Of a DNA stretch of 62,841 nucleotides, positions 24,473-34,825 are shown piece by piece (the first letter of the stretch is position 1; each line of letters starts with the position of its first letter). Origin of the DNA: Neocallimastix lanati (nom. inval.). Lineage: Eukaryota > Neocallimastigomycota > Neocallimastigomycetes > Neocallimastigales > Neocallimastigaceae. The stretch is taken from contig JACVTC010000185.1 in assembly GCA_016946835.1 (NCBI GenBank), positions 210,001-272,841 of the forward strand, given 5' to 3'. Below the pieces are notes generated by a model. That model worked only from the letters and a program-made list of their open reading frames with translations. It did no database searches and had not been told where the DNA came from. The translations under genes were made by a program, and so were the position numbers.

Positions 24473-24671
24473 TGTTAAAAGTCAATAGTTTGGGTTTTAT
24501 AATTATGTCAACTTTATTAATATATTTTATGATAAAGAGCTGCAAATATTTAAATTTAATAAATTTACATGCTTTTATATTAATACATTGTGGCTCATAC
24601 ATTACATATATAACAAATACATTTTAATACATTTAACTGTATATTTCATATTTATTTCACATATTCTAACA
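24473..24671 (-). repeat. TRIM 5' LTR (right copy)
   Basis: 199 bp, plus strand TGTTAAAAGTC to TATTCTAACA, followed by the target duplication ATAAT. Confidence 0.92.
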
Positions 24672-24676
24672 ATAAT

Positions 24677-26905
24677 TCCACTAAATTAAAATCTTTTAAT
24701 ACATCACGTGAATCTACAACATTTATTGATAAAGATAATAAGTTACATAAAATTAATGATAACAGTAATAAATCTATGAAACTTAAAAATTTTTCAAAAA
24801 TTAATCAAAAATTTATTAATAAAATTTTTTTTCAAAATGTCAATAATAAAAATATAATTAATGATAATAATAAAATCAATACATCTGTAACAAATGATAC
24901 TTTTGATAAAACATTTAAACTTTCCCTTAATAAATCTTTATATAATGAAGATTCTGTCACCAAAAATATTAAAGATGACAATTATAATAATAATGTTATT
25001 GCTACTAATGAAAATTTACTAGATAATGTTGTTGATGATAATCTATCAATTAACAATTCTAATTGTTCAAATTTAGATGAAAATGATGTTATCCCTATTG
25101 GCGATAAAACTCCCCAGGATTCTTATTCTATTAACCATGATTTAGGTTCTGATACTAATTACATTAATAATAATATTATTTCCATTATTTCTGACCAAGA
25201 TGTAAATATGACTGATAATATGACAGGGATTAACAATCAGTCCGTACTCAAACGTCCTTTAAGTCCTGAAACTTTCTCTAATATTACTAATGATATCTCT
25301 CGGCCTAAATATGATGTTTCCAATAATGAAAAAATGGTTTTTACAATTTACTCTGATACACCTAATAGTTTTAATGAAGCTATTAATTGTCCTAATAAAA
25401 ATTACTGGTATAAAGCTATACAAGATGAACTTAATAATTTATACAATAATAATGTTATGTCCATCGTTAATTACATTCCTAAAAACAAAAATCTTATTTC
25501 GACAAAATGGGTTTTTGCTACCAAAAAAGATTCTAATAATAATATTGTTAGATTTAAAGCTCGCCTAGTTGCTAGAGGTTTTAAACAACGTAGAGGTATT
25601 GATTATGAACTTACTTATTCTCCTACCTTAAACATTGATGGATTAAAGCTTATTATCGCTTTAGCAGCTAAGTTTAATTGGAATATCTACCAATTAGATA
25701 TTAAAGCTGCGTATCTCAACGCTCCATTAGATACTGATATTTACACTACTATTCCACTAGGTGATACTAACTTTGGGCGGGGATTCTGGAAACTCAATAA
25801 AGCATTATACGGATTAAAACAATCCGGTAGGCAATGGAACCAAACGATTACAAAATTTTTAAATAAAAATGGATTTAAACAAATAAAATCTGAAAAGTGT
25901 ATATTTAAATATTCAAAGAATAATAAAACCAAATGCATCATAGGTTTATATGTAGACGATATGATCATAACTGGTGAAGACAAAGAAATACAAAATATAA
26001 TTACAAAAATTAAAGAAAAATTTAAAATATCAAATTGTGGACCAGCCGAATTCATACTTGGCATAAAAATTGAAAAACAAAAGAATAAATATATTATATC
26101 ACAAAATAATTTTATAAATAATATGTTAGACAAATTTAATATAAAAGAAATGAGAAAAAGAAAAACACCATGCACAGGAGACAGCACTATCTCTGAAAAT
26201 AATAAACCTTTCAATAAAACAATCTTCAAGAGTGCTATAGGTTCCTTAATATATCTATCAAAATGCACAAGGCCAGATATCGCATTCTCCGTGAACAAGG
26301 CTGCCAGAAAATCAGAAAAACCCACAATATCAGACTGGAATAAAATAACAAATATTTTCAGATATATAAATAGTACTAAAGATTATAAAATTGTATATGA
26401 TGGACAAGGGGAAATAATAGCATACACTGATGCCGATTTTGGAGGTGATCTAAATGACAGGAAATCTACGTCTGGTGGAATAATACTTATGGGAAACAGT
26501 CCCATATGCTGGATTTCTAAAAAACAAACATGTGTAGCTACGTCTACAGCAGAAGCAGAATACATTAGCACATCCGAAAATATTAAAAAGATTCTATGGA
26601 TCAGAAATATTTTAAAAGAATTAATAAATTATAATAAAACAATTACCATTTTCACAGATAATTTAGCAAGTAAAATAACTATTGAAAATGGTGAAATCAA
26701 TACAAAGTTAAAACACATAGATATTAGATTTCATTTTAATAGAGATAATATAGTAAAAAGGAAAGTAAAATTAGAATACAAAGATACAAAAGAAATGTTA
26801 GCTGACGCTCTCACTAAAGATGTTAATGGTACAAAAATGAGTATGTTTGCAAATAAGATTTTTAGTATTAAAAAATCTAATTTGAGGAGTGTTAACGTAT
26901 GTTAA
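24677..26905 (+). CDS. Copia-2 reverse transcriptase and RNase H (open frame)
   Basis: The frame is open from just after the TRIM; the first ATG is at 24776 and gives 709 residues, but in the uninterrupted element this part would be read as a continuation of the polyprotein. About 190 Asn-rich residues are followed by RT: ISTKWVFATKKD, RFKARLVARGFKQRRGIDYE, YQLDIKAAYLNAPLDTDIYT, LNKALYGLKQSGRQW, and YVDDM near 25950. RNase H has AYTDADFGGD, TSGGIILMGNSPICW, CVATSTAEAEYIS and KHIDIRFHF. All catalytic motifs are intact, so this half could supply activity if expressed. Confidence 0.9.
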   Translation, partial: STKLKSFNTSRESTTFIDKDNKLHKINDNSNKSMKLKNFSKINQKFINKIFFQNVNNKNIINDNNKINTSVTNDTFDKTFKLSLNKSLYNEDSVTKNIKDDNYNNNVIATNENLLDNVVDDNLSINNSNCSNLDENDVIPIGDKTPQDSYSINHDLGSDTNYINNNIISIISDQDVNMTDNMTGINNQSVLKRPLSPETFSNITNDISRPKYDVSNNEKMVFTIYSDTPNSFNEAINCPNKNYWYKAIQDELNNLYNNNVMSIVNYIPKNKNLISTKWVFATKKDSNNNIVRFKARLVARGFKQRRGIDYELTYSPTLNIDGLKLIIALAAKFNWNIYQLDIKAAYLNAPLDTDIYTTIPLGDTNFGRGFWKLNKALYGLKQSGRQWNQTITKFLNKNGFKQIKSEKCIFKYSKNNKTKCIIGLYVDDMIITGEDKEIQNIITKIKEKFKISNCGPAEFILGIKIEKQKNKYIISQNNFINNMLDKFNIKEMRKRKTPCTGDSTISENNKPFNKTIFKSAIGSLIYLSKCTRPDIAFSVNKAARKSEKPTISDWNKITNIFRYINSTKDYKIVYDGQGEIIAYTDADFGGDLNDRKSTSGGIILMGNSPICWISKKQTCVATSTAEAEYISTSENIKKILWIRNILKELINYNKTITIFTDNLASKITIENGEINTKLKHIDIRFHFNRDNIVKRKVKLEYKDTKEMLADALTKDVNGTKMSMFANKIFSIKKSNLRSVNVC

Positions 26906-27124
26906 TTTTATTAATATAAAGTTATAGTCTAGCTTAAGTTTAATAAAATATTAAATTAAATTAAATATATTGTAATTACAAATTAAAATATAAATTAGAA
27001 TGTATCTAGAACAAGCCACAATTAAATATAAAAACATGTAATTTTATCTGTACTTTAAATCTTTGTTAACCATTTATATAACACTTGCGTTATATATCTA
27101 ATTATTAATAAATAAATATTAAAC

Positions 27125-27125
<1 letters not shown>
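26890..27125 (+). repeat. Copia-2 3' LTR
   Basis: 236 bp, TGTTAACGTATG to TTAAACA, with a 5-bp deletion relative to the 5' copy around the TTAAATTATATTAAAT stretch. It overlaps the end of the polyprotein frame by a few codons. Confidence 0.9.

Positions 27126-27181
<56 letters not shown>
27126..27181. repeat. (AAT)n tract, right part of the copia target site
   Basis: About 56 bp of ATA/AAT repeat starting with the ATAAT duplication of copia-2. Confidence 0.95.
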
Positions 27182-27187
<6 letters not shown>

Positions 27188-27689
27188 CAAAAAAAAAGAG
27201 ATAAATTGTGAATATTTTAATGATAGACGTTTAATTTCCCTGAGGAGCGTACCGCCAGATATGACATAAAATTTTTAAATAAATATAAATTTTATTAAAA
27301 ATAATATAATTATTATTTAGGTTATCTTTATTTTATATAAAAAAAAAAAAAATTTTTTTTACTTTTATTTTTTTTATTATTACTATTATTATGTTTTGTT
27401 TTGCTTCATATATATCTACATATATATATATTTAAATATTTTATAAGAACTATAATTGTTATAATTGCTATTTGTATATATATTTTTAATTAATATTTTA
27501 TTTTTTATATATTTTTTATAATTTTTATAAAAATAATTAATAATTGCTTTAATAATAATAAAATAAATATAGTTTAATATTATTTCAATTATTATAAAAT
27601 AATAAATTTAATAATTATTTTCATTGAATAAAGAATTTTATAATTAATATAACAAATTATTAATAATATATATTATTTATTAATACAAA
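27182..27689. other. Intergenic DNA with an inverted copy of the 11.16-kb motif
   Basis: Mostly A/T homopolymers. At 27232-27259 the minus strand reads TCTGGCGGTACGCTCCTCAG plus GGAAATTA, matching 25 of 28 bases of 11163-11190 on the plus strand. No gene seen; the rest is the 3' flank of VTA1. Confidence 0.6.
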
Positions 27690-30027
27690 TTATTTATGTC
27701 CTTGAATATTTTGATATGGTTCTAAAAGACTTAATGCAATTTTTAAATTCTTAATTGCAGTCTGTACATCATCATATTGTAAAGCACTGATAGCAAAACG
27801 AGAATGTTTTTGAGCATCCATTAACACAGCTGGATCATATGGGTAATCTACTTCATCATCGCTATAACTATCATCATCAATTGAATTAGAACTAGCAAAT
27901 GGATCTTCTTTGAATGTATTTTTTGGAACTGTTGGTAAATTTGGAATATTATTATTGCTACTATTGTGATTATTATATGGACTTTGACTTTGTTTATTAT
28001 TATTGTAATTACTACCCATATTATTCATATTATTTATATTATTCATACTATTCATACTATCTATACTACTGAAATTGCTATTCGATCCAGGTCCATTAGT
28101 TGGTGTACTTGGAAACATGGATTCATCAAATCCACCTTGTGGTCTTGGTGGAAGCATTGGAGCATTATTATTATTATTGTTTGGATAACCATTATTTTGT
28201 TGATTTGATGAATACATTGGAGAATTATTATTATTATTATAATTTTGATTATAATTATTCATATTGTTTGGATAATTATTATTATAATTATTATTCATTG
28301 AAGGATTTGTTGGACTCATTTCATTCATTAAACTATTAAGTTCATCATTATCGTTATTAAATTGAGGCTTTGGAACTTGTGGTAAATTATAATTGGTTAG
28401 ATTATTATTTTGCATACCACCCATATTGTAATTAGTTGGATCATTATTTTGCATACTACTCATATTGTAATTAGTTGGATCATTATTTTGCATACTACTC
28501 ATATTGTAAGTAGTTGGATCATTATTTTGCATACCACCCGTATTGTAATTATTTGAATTATTATTAATATTCATATTTCCAAAGTTGTTATTTAAATCAT
28601 TCATATTTCCTAATCATTTTAATATTTCAATATTGGCATAAATAGTAATAATAATAAATTAATAAATAAATAAATTTTAAAGATTAATATAAAAAAATAT
28701 AAATATATATATATATAATATGTTTATATATAAATACCATTCATATTATTATTATTTAAATTAATTCCTTCATTACTACTAGTTGGTAAATCATCATCAT
28801 TTAATTCGTTCTTTCCATTACTTGGTGAACCTGGTGTTGGAGTTCTACCTTCACGGATAGCTTTCATAATATCAGCAGCTTTCCATTTAGCATATTTAAT
28901 TTTCTTTTCAATCTTTACAGTTTAGAAGTTTTCATAATTATAATTAATAATCTTAATGAATTTGATGAAATAATATTAATATAATATAAATATATAATTA
29001 ACATTATATTTACTTCTTCGTCTAAATCTCCAAAACATTGTAAAACTTCAAAGAATGTAGATGAAGCATGAAAAGTTCTTGCTGTTTTTCTATTTGATAA
29101 AATATAAATGCATATATAAAGAAAATATTATATATTAATTATATAAAAATAAGCAAATATTTAATTTAAATAAATAATAATTAATGCTATATAAATTTAT
29201 ATCTCTTCATTAAATCATATTTCAATAAAATCCTATTTTATTATTATCATTATTACTTTGTAGCATTGCCGCTTCTATCTTCATCATCAGCTTTTTTAAA
29301 TGAATTTAATGCTAAATTGGTAATTTGTAATTTAGCTTTAGTCATGTTTTCTTCTGAGTTAATGCTTCCTTCAGTTGAAAGGTTTTGTTTTCTCTTTAAT
29401 GGCAAAATTTAATATTGCAAATTATTAATAATAAATATTCATATATTTATTTATTTGTTTATTGAATAATATTATTCCGTATTCGGTATAGTATATTTAT
29501 TTGTTATTAAGAAATATTATATGATATTTATTGGTTTTAATAAGTTGAATAATATTAATTATAATTATATATTATTAAATATAATGACATCAATAATTAA
29601 TAATAAATAATAAAGATTCATTATTTAAATATTATATTTTATATATAAAAATATATATATATATTTATTTTTTTATTTTATTAATGTATTATATATTTAA
29701 TAAATAAAATAATTACAAGTTCCAATTCATCAAATAATTCTTTTAAATAATTATGACATTCTTTTGTTTTAACATTTGCTTTAATTCCATCATTTGCTGC
29801 TTGAAGGAGACCTTTAAAGATTAATAAAATATATAATATATAATGACATTTATAAATTAAAATGGAATATCCTAAAATTTATTTATTATAATTTTTATTT
29901 TAATTTATATTAAAATATAATAATTACAATAATATGAAATTAATGGATAAATTTTTGTTAATTCTTTAGCTCTTTGAACAAATGGAGTAATAACTTTTAA
30001 TTCAGCTGGTGGATTTCCTAAAACCAT
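27690..30027 (-). CDS. VTA1: Vta1/LIP5-like ESCRT regulator (6 exons)
   Basis: Exons on the minus strand: 30027-29928, 29811-29717, 29393-29257, 29089-29014, 28912-28738 and 28609-27690, about 500 residues. All introns are GT-AG and the phases join without a break. The N-terminal two-MIT region starts MVLGNPPAELKVITPFVQRA and includes ISYYCLLQAANDGIKA and KTARTFHASSTFFEVLQCFG, typical of Vta1. YAKWKAADIMKAIREGRTPT links to a long Asn/Met/Pro-rich linker (about 250 residues) with repeats of the type NNDPTNYNMSSMQ. The C-terminal VSL domain ends DPAVLMDAQKHSRFAISALQ and NLKIALSLLEPY. Vta1 binds Vps4 through VSL and stimulates ESCRT-III disassembly on endosomes. The linker is far longer than in yeast, in line with Asn-repeat growth in this genome. 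Confidence 0.92.
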
Positions 30028-30228
30028 TTTGAAATAAATTTATTTATTTTTAAAAAATAAAATAAAATTTGAGATTTATATTTGTCGTTTTGAAATATAT
30101 CTTTTTTTGAAATATATCTTGTTGAATAATATCAAATAATATATAGTATATAAATATTATATATACAAATAAAATTTAAAAATAACTAAAAAATGATATC
30201 TTAAAAATTTTTTATATATTTCAGAATT

Positions 30229-30259
<31 letters not shown>

Positions 30260-30307
30260 GTTCCTTTTTATTTTTAAAGGTATTTTAATAAATTATTGTC
30301 TTAGTTC

Positions 30308-30360
<53 letters not shown>

Positions 30361-31932
30361 ATCTAAAAATAAATAATTAACTATTAAACTTCAAAATTTC
30401 CCATATTTTAAATTAATAATAAAAATTTTTTAATTAATTATAAATTATAATTCAATTATTTTTCATATTAGTTATTAAAAGTCAATTCTTAATAATATAG
30501 AAAAAACTAAATTCTAAATTGTTTTGAATAGCTAAACTCATAGCCACTATCAATTATTTATTTTACTATAATAAGTCGTTAGAAATAATACAAATATAAT
30601 TTGGTATTTTCTATCTCTCGTATAATATAAAATAAACATTTCTAAGAAAAATTTTATAATAATTTTCTTTTTTTTTGTAGTTAAATTGCCTCCAATATAC
30701 TTTATTTATCCATTTATATAATTAATTATATATTTAGATTTTATATATTTATTCATTTATATTTATTAATTTATTTATTAATTTATTCATTTATTCATTT
30801 ATTAACTAAATTTTTTAAATCAACCTATTATTAATAGTCATTTTTTTTATAATTAATAAATTTATGTAGCATAGTTTAGAGCTTTTTAAATGTTATTAAA
30901 TATATTTTATAGCCTATAAATTTATTAATAAAGAAAACGCAAATTTTTTTCTTTTTCTTTTTTTTTGTAGTCTTTTAATTATAGTAATTATTACAAAATT
31001 ATACAATCTGGTATGATTAATGTTTAATCTAATTATTAGCCTTTTTTACACTTTGAGTATATTTTATAATTATATAATCATTATATGAATAAATATCACA
31101 TTCTAAATGTATTATTTTTGAATATTATAATTTAATATTCTAATTATGATCAAGATGGGAAAGGGTTCTTACCTTTTCTATTGAGTCAAAAATATCTCGA
31201 ACGTCATTGATCCTTGTAGATAGAAAAGATAGCAAAGAAACAAACTAAAATATTGACTCAATATCAAATTCAACTAAATATATTTTATTATTAAGTCTTA
31301 TTAATTACTATTTTGAAATATATATATATATATATTTATAAAGCTAATTTATCATTTAATGATCTTTAAAATAAATATATATATTATATCAATATTACAT
31401 TAAATTAAAAAAAAATATATATATATATATAAACTCTTATACTTTTTATAAAATATTTCTTATATGAAAATAGAGTTTCTTATATTTTATAAAAAGTATA
31501 AAAGTGTATCAAATAAAATATCTTAATAAAAACTATTAACATATTTTACCAATTTTATTTTTTTGTTATATTAAATATAATATAAAATAATTTATATTAA
31601 TTATTCAAATTCATCAATATTATGATATTATTAGTTTTAAATTATTTGATAATTGATAAGATTTTAATATATTTTATAATAAATTATTCTATATCAATGT
31701 TTAATTATAATTAAAAGATTTTAAAGTTATTTAAGTTATTTAAAAGAAGTTTTCCTATAATATTTAACTGAAATATATGTAAAAGAAATATTTTATATCA
31801 AGTTTCATCCGTATTATTAATTTTAAAGAAACAAAATGATATTATTTTTTATATTATAATAAATTTTAATAAATTTTATTATATTATATATATTTAATTA
31901 ATTTTTTAATAAATAACTAATACTTATTATTT
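30028..31932. other. Intergenic DNA with a perfect 20-bp inverted repeat
   Basis: Upstream of VTA1. Contains (TTTA)n at 30228-30258, a run of about 44 A near 30314-30358 and an exact 20-bp inverted repeat (31437-31456 with 31482-31501, 25-nt loop). The stretch 31145-31250 is less AT-rich (GATGGGAAAGGGTTCTTACC) but I find no gene in it; it could be a single exon or a relic. Confidence 0.6.
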
Positions 31933-32147
31933 ATAACAGTCTGGAATTTGTGGTTAATGATTATGTCAACTTTATTAATATATTATTTACTCAAGAGTTA
32001 CTCAAGAATTACTCAATGTATAATTCTATGAGCTTGCATGTATTTATATGAATAATATGTGGCTAATACATTTAATTTAATACAATACGTGTCAATACAT
32101 TATAAATACATTTGACACTTATTTCATATATTTCACATATTCTAACA
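31933..32147 (-). repeat. LTR of the hairpin-rich element
   Basis: About 215 bp, same family as the TRIM LTR but diverged, with an internal ACTCAAGARTT triplication near 31991-32018. The left end lacks a clear TG, so the boundary is approximate. Confidence 0.75.
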
Positions 32148-32595
32148 TTCCCCCTTAAACCTAATTATTCAGTAGTGAATAAATTAGTTTACTGGTGAAT
32201 ATGTGTTTATAAAATTATCCTATTCTCTAATATTTTACACTTGATATTATTAAACAATAAATTATTTCTTTTCTAACTTAATAATAATTTTTCATAAATG
32301 CAATAATTATACATTATATTAATTATTTAATTCAATTTAAATATTGCTAAAATAATTTCTTAAATATATTTGTAATCTAATAATTTCCCCCTAAAACTAA
32401 GTATTTAATATTTTTACACCTTTAATAAGTATTAGATGAATCTATGTCATCCTTAATATAAAATAATTATGGTTTAAATATACCATTTATATATGATGGA
32501 AACCTTTCTCTTGAAGGGTGATATTATACCATCAAAAATATGTGAATACCGAATATCTTTTATATATGGGAATTACATCACTTTATATTATAATC

Positions 32596-32714
32596 CGCTT
32601 TGTAGATTAGCGCTAACTTTTATATATATTTCGCTTTGTAGTTTTAGCGATAACTATTAAATATTGCTTTATAGATTAGCATTAACTATTAAAATATCGT
32701 TTTGTAGATAAACG
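32596..32714 (-). repeat. Array of four hairpins with a conserved TTGTAG loop
   Basis: Units at 32596-32612, 32631-32650, 32665-32681 and 32698-32714, spaced about 33-36 bp. Plus-strand stems are CGCT/AGCG, TCGCT/AGCGA, TGCT/AGCA and CGTTT/AAACG; loops read TTGTAGATT with small changes. A fifth lies at 33629-33643 (GCTT/AAGC). Stems change on both arms while loops stay, a covariation pattern. Confidence 0.75.
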
Positions 32715-33425
32715 TTAACAATTATATATATTAGGTGTTATAAGTAAATTTTGTTTGGAGTATTAAAATTGAATTAATCTAATATTTTAATTATATTATT
32801 TTAGGCATTTAAATTTATTAATAAATTAATATAAATTGTCTTATATCTGATTGAGATTCCATATTTTAGTTAATTTTTCTTGTATGTTAATTTTACTACT
32901 TTTCCCTCTTAGGCTTCTATAATATGCAAATGTATAATTTTGTCATTATAGCATCTTAAGAAATATTAGTCTTATCATGAATTGAATCTTTAACTATTTC
33001 TTGAATATTTCAATTTTCTTATTTTTACTGGATAATATCTTTATATGTTGAAGATAATTAACTAAAATTTGATAAACGTTTTCTGGTCAGTTATACATGA
33101 ATTTAAATTTTCAGTGACCATTATTCCCCCTCAAATCTAAATATTTTGAAATAAATATATAGACTTGTAAATGAAAATTTTAAATTGTTAGTAATAGTTA
33201 ATTGAATAATTTCACCATACAATTAATGAAAGTATTCTTAGTTATATAAAATTCAAAAATCAGTTTAATTTTATATTTAAACATGAAATATCCGCTAGAT
33301 TAATTGGAAGTTAAATACCAATGGCGGCTAAAACTCACTATTTTAAGTGGTAATATGAGGTGTCTAATATATATGAGATGGATCCCTTTCAATGAAGGTC
33401 TTATACCATCTATTATTATTATCTA

Positions 33426-33571
33426 TGATTTAGCTCATTTCACGCTAAGTTAAATCATGATAGAATATTAAATTTAAATGAAAATACCTATTTCACGCTA
33501 GGTAATCAATTATTATAATTATTGTAGAATATGCTCATTTCACGCTAAGCATTTCTATTTTGTTTATGAAT
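33426..33571 (-). repeat. Three hairpins with a conserved ATTTCACGCTA loop
   Basis: Units with loop YATTTCACGCTA: stem TGATTTAGCT/AGTTAAATCA (33426-33457), TACC/GGTA (about 33486-33504) and ATGCT/AGCAT (about 33529-33550). The first allows one G-U pair. The stems share no sequence, only pairing. Confidence 0.75.
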
Positions 33572-34020
33572 AATATGTACCAATTATTATATATGTTGGT
33601 ATTTAGTGATATCCTCCTTCGAATATCCGCTTTGTAGTTAAGCAGTAACTATTTAAGATATATTCGGATAAAATTAAGTATATGTGTTTCACTATTTAAT
33701 AATATACTATATATTTGTGCAATATTTTGAGAGAATAATTAAACACAAGTTAATTATAATTTCTTTCATTTTTAAGTAATTTATAAAATATTAATTCAAA
33801 GTTAATTATAAATAAATGTTGTATATTCTACTTTTATTTTTTGAAATATAGGTATATTTAATGTGTGCATTTATTTGAGATTAACCTCTTTAAATAGAAT
33901 AAATATTATTGTGTATATTAATACATGATGTTCACATATTCTATATTTCTTTCTTTCGTTTTTTCTTACTCAAACCACAAGTATATATAGTTTTAAGTAT
34001 GGAATTAAATATATGGTAAT

Positions 34021-34788
34021 TATAAAGTTTTGATTTGAAAAATAGATTATAAGTCAAAAATTATAATAACACTAAATAACACAAAAATGTTTTATAAACA
34101 AATAAGTTTTATTATATTTAGATTTTTAAATAATTAATTATTAGTGTTATTAACAATAAATCGTTAATAACAATTACATCGATTAAAATACATGAAATTT
34201 GGTTAACTATTTATATTTTTATCTTATTACATTTATAATATATAATTCCTATTGAATTATATTATCTAACTATTTATTTAAAAACAATACTAACCTAAAC
34301 TAATAATAAATAATTAACTATTACTAAATAAAGAGAATTATAATTAATAACTAAAATAAATATAAACAATTTCAATCGAGCTCATTTATTATTTATTTAT
34401 TATTTAAATATTATTAATAAATTCTTATTATATTTTCTATTTAAAATTAATATAAAAGTTGTCATAATTATTTAATATGATTTTAGCATAAAATGCCGCA
34501 AGTTTCAACATGACTAATTGCATAGTTTCATGTTGTTAATTTATCTTGTAAAAAACCTTAACTCTTATTATTTAAATTAAATTACATAAAAAAGAAATGA
34601 TTTTCAATTACTAGTTTCACAAGAGAAATGTTTAATTTATTAATATGATTGGGAAGAAGTCGAAGTTTTGTTTAAAATTATTTGCAATAATTTTATACAC
34701 GTGATTTTTAATAGATTTATTTCAATTTTACTTAAATTTATGATTAAATTTAATTAAAATTTATAAAGATATTAATAATATCTTTACA
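34021..34788 (-). repeat. Gypsy-1 3' LTR (left copy)
   Basis: Sense ends are TGTAAAG and CTTTATA. It starts with an inverted repeat (AAGATATT, ATTA, AATATCTT-like). The homologous place in the solo LTR at 45612 keeps the hairpin with changed bases. Confidence 0.93.
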
Positions 34789-34825
34789 ATCTCGCCCCTT
34801 AAGTCGAGCTCCTGCGAGATTAACT

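Larger units (their letters stand above)
23367..24671 (-). mobile_element. TRIM-like non-coding LTR retroelement, 1305 bp, young
   Basis: A complete miniature LTR element with LTRs of 198 and 199 bp that differ by a single indel (near 23530 against 24638), flanked by ATAAT (23362-23366 and 24672-24676). On the minus strand it reads LTR (24671-24473), primer-binding site, about 900 bp of non-coding sequence, hairpin, polypurine tract (GAGGGGGGAA), LTR (23564-23367). No frame longer than about 30 codons lies inside in that sense, so all proteins must come from elsewhere. It sits in an (AAT) run that codes for Asn in copia-2. Distinct internal parts: hairpin 23573-23610, imperfect repeats 23875-24035 and an anti-PBS at 24145-24157. 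Near-identical LTRs mean recent transposition. Confidence 0.92.
19394..27125 (+). mobile_element. Copia-2: Ty1/copia LTR retrotransposon with a TRIM inserted in it
   Basis: About 7.7 kb, LTRs of 241 and 236 bp (TGTTAACGTATG to TTAAACA) and ATAAT duplications at 19389-19393 and 27126-27130. The order is Gag-protease, integrase, Asn-rich linker, RT-RNase H. A 1.3-kb TRIM (23367-24671) interrupts the linker; apart from its 5-bp duplication the frame on the two sides is compatible. Other damage is light: a frame break near 21050, an internal TGA at 21568 and a frame break near 21760. The RT-RNase H part is a single open 709-codon frame. PPT-like TTTGAGGAG precedes the 3' LTR. Confidence 0.93.
31933..34015 (-). 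mobile_element. Non-coding hairpin-rich LTR element related to the TRIM (5' part missing)
   Basis: The left end, about 31933-32147, is an LTR clearly related to the TRIM LTR (shared GATTATGTCAACTTTATTAA, ATATGTGGCTAATACATT and the end CACATATTCTAACA). A polypurine tract on the minus strand (AAGGGGGAA) and a hairpin follow it, as in the TRIM. So this is the 3' end of a minus-strand element. The next 1.9 kb has no reading frame of note but many small hairpins, two repeated modules and two more polypurine-like tracts (32385-32391 and 33126-33131). No second LTR or primer-binding site is found before gypsy-1 starts at 34021. The 5' part is either lost or has drifted beyond recognition. The true right limit is therefore uncertain. 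Confidence 0.75.

Noticed and set aside
25741-26325. 194-codon minus-strand frame inside copia-2 RT
   Set aside because: Lies antisense to the well-conserved RT and RNase H motifs; no independent similarity.
31140-31260. A host exon in the less AT-rich stretch upstream of VTA1
   Set aside because: No frame longer than a few tens of codons, and no partner exon with matching splice sites could be found.
32596-33643. CRISPR array or riboswitch
   Set aside because: The repeats are hairpins with changing stems and short irregular spacing in a eukaryotic LTR element; no unique spacers and no cas genes, and no gene downstream to regulate.
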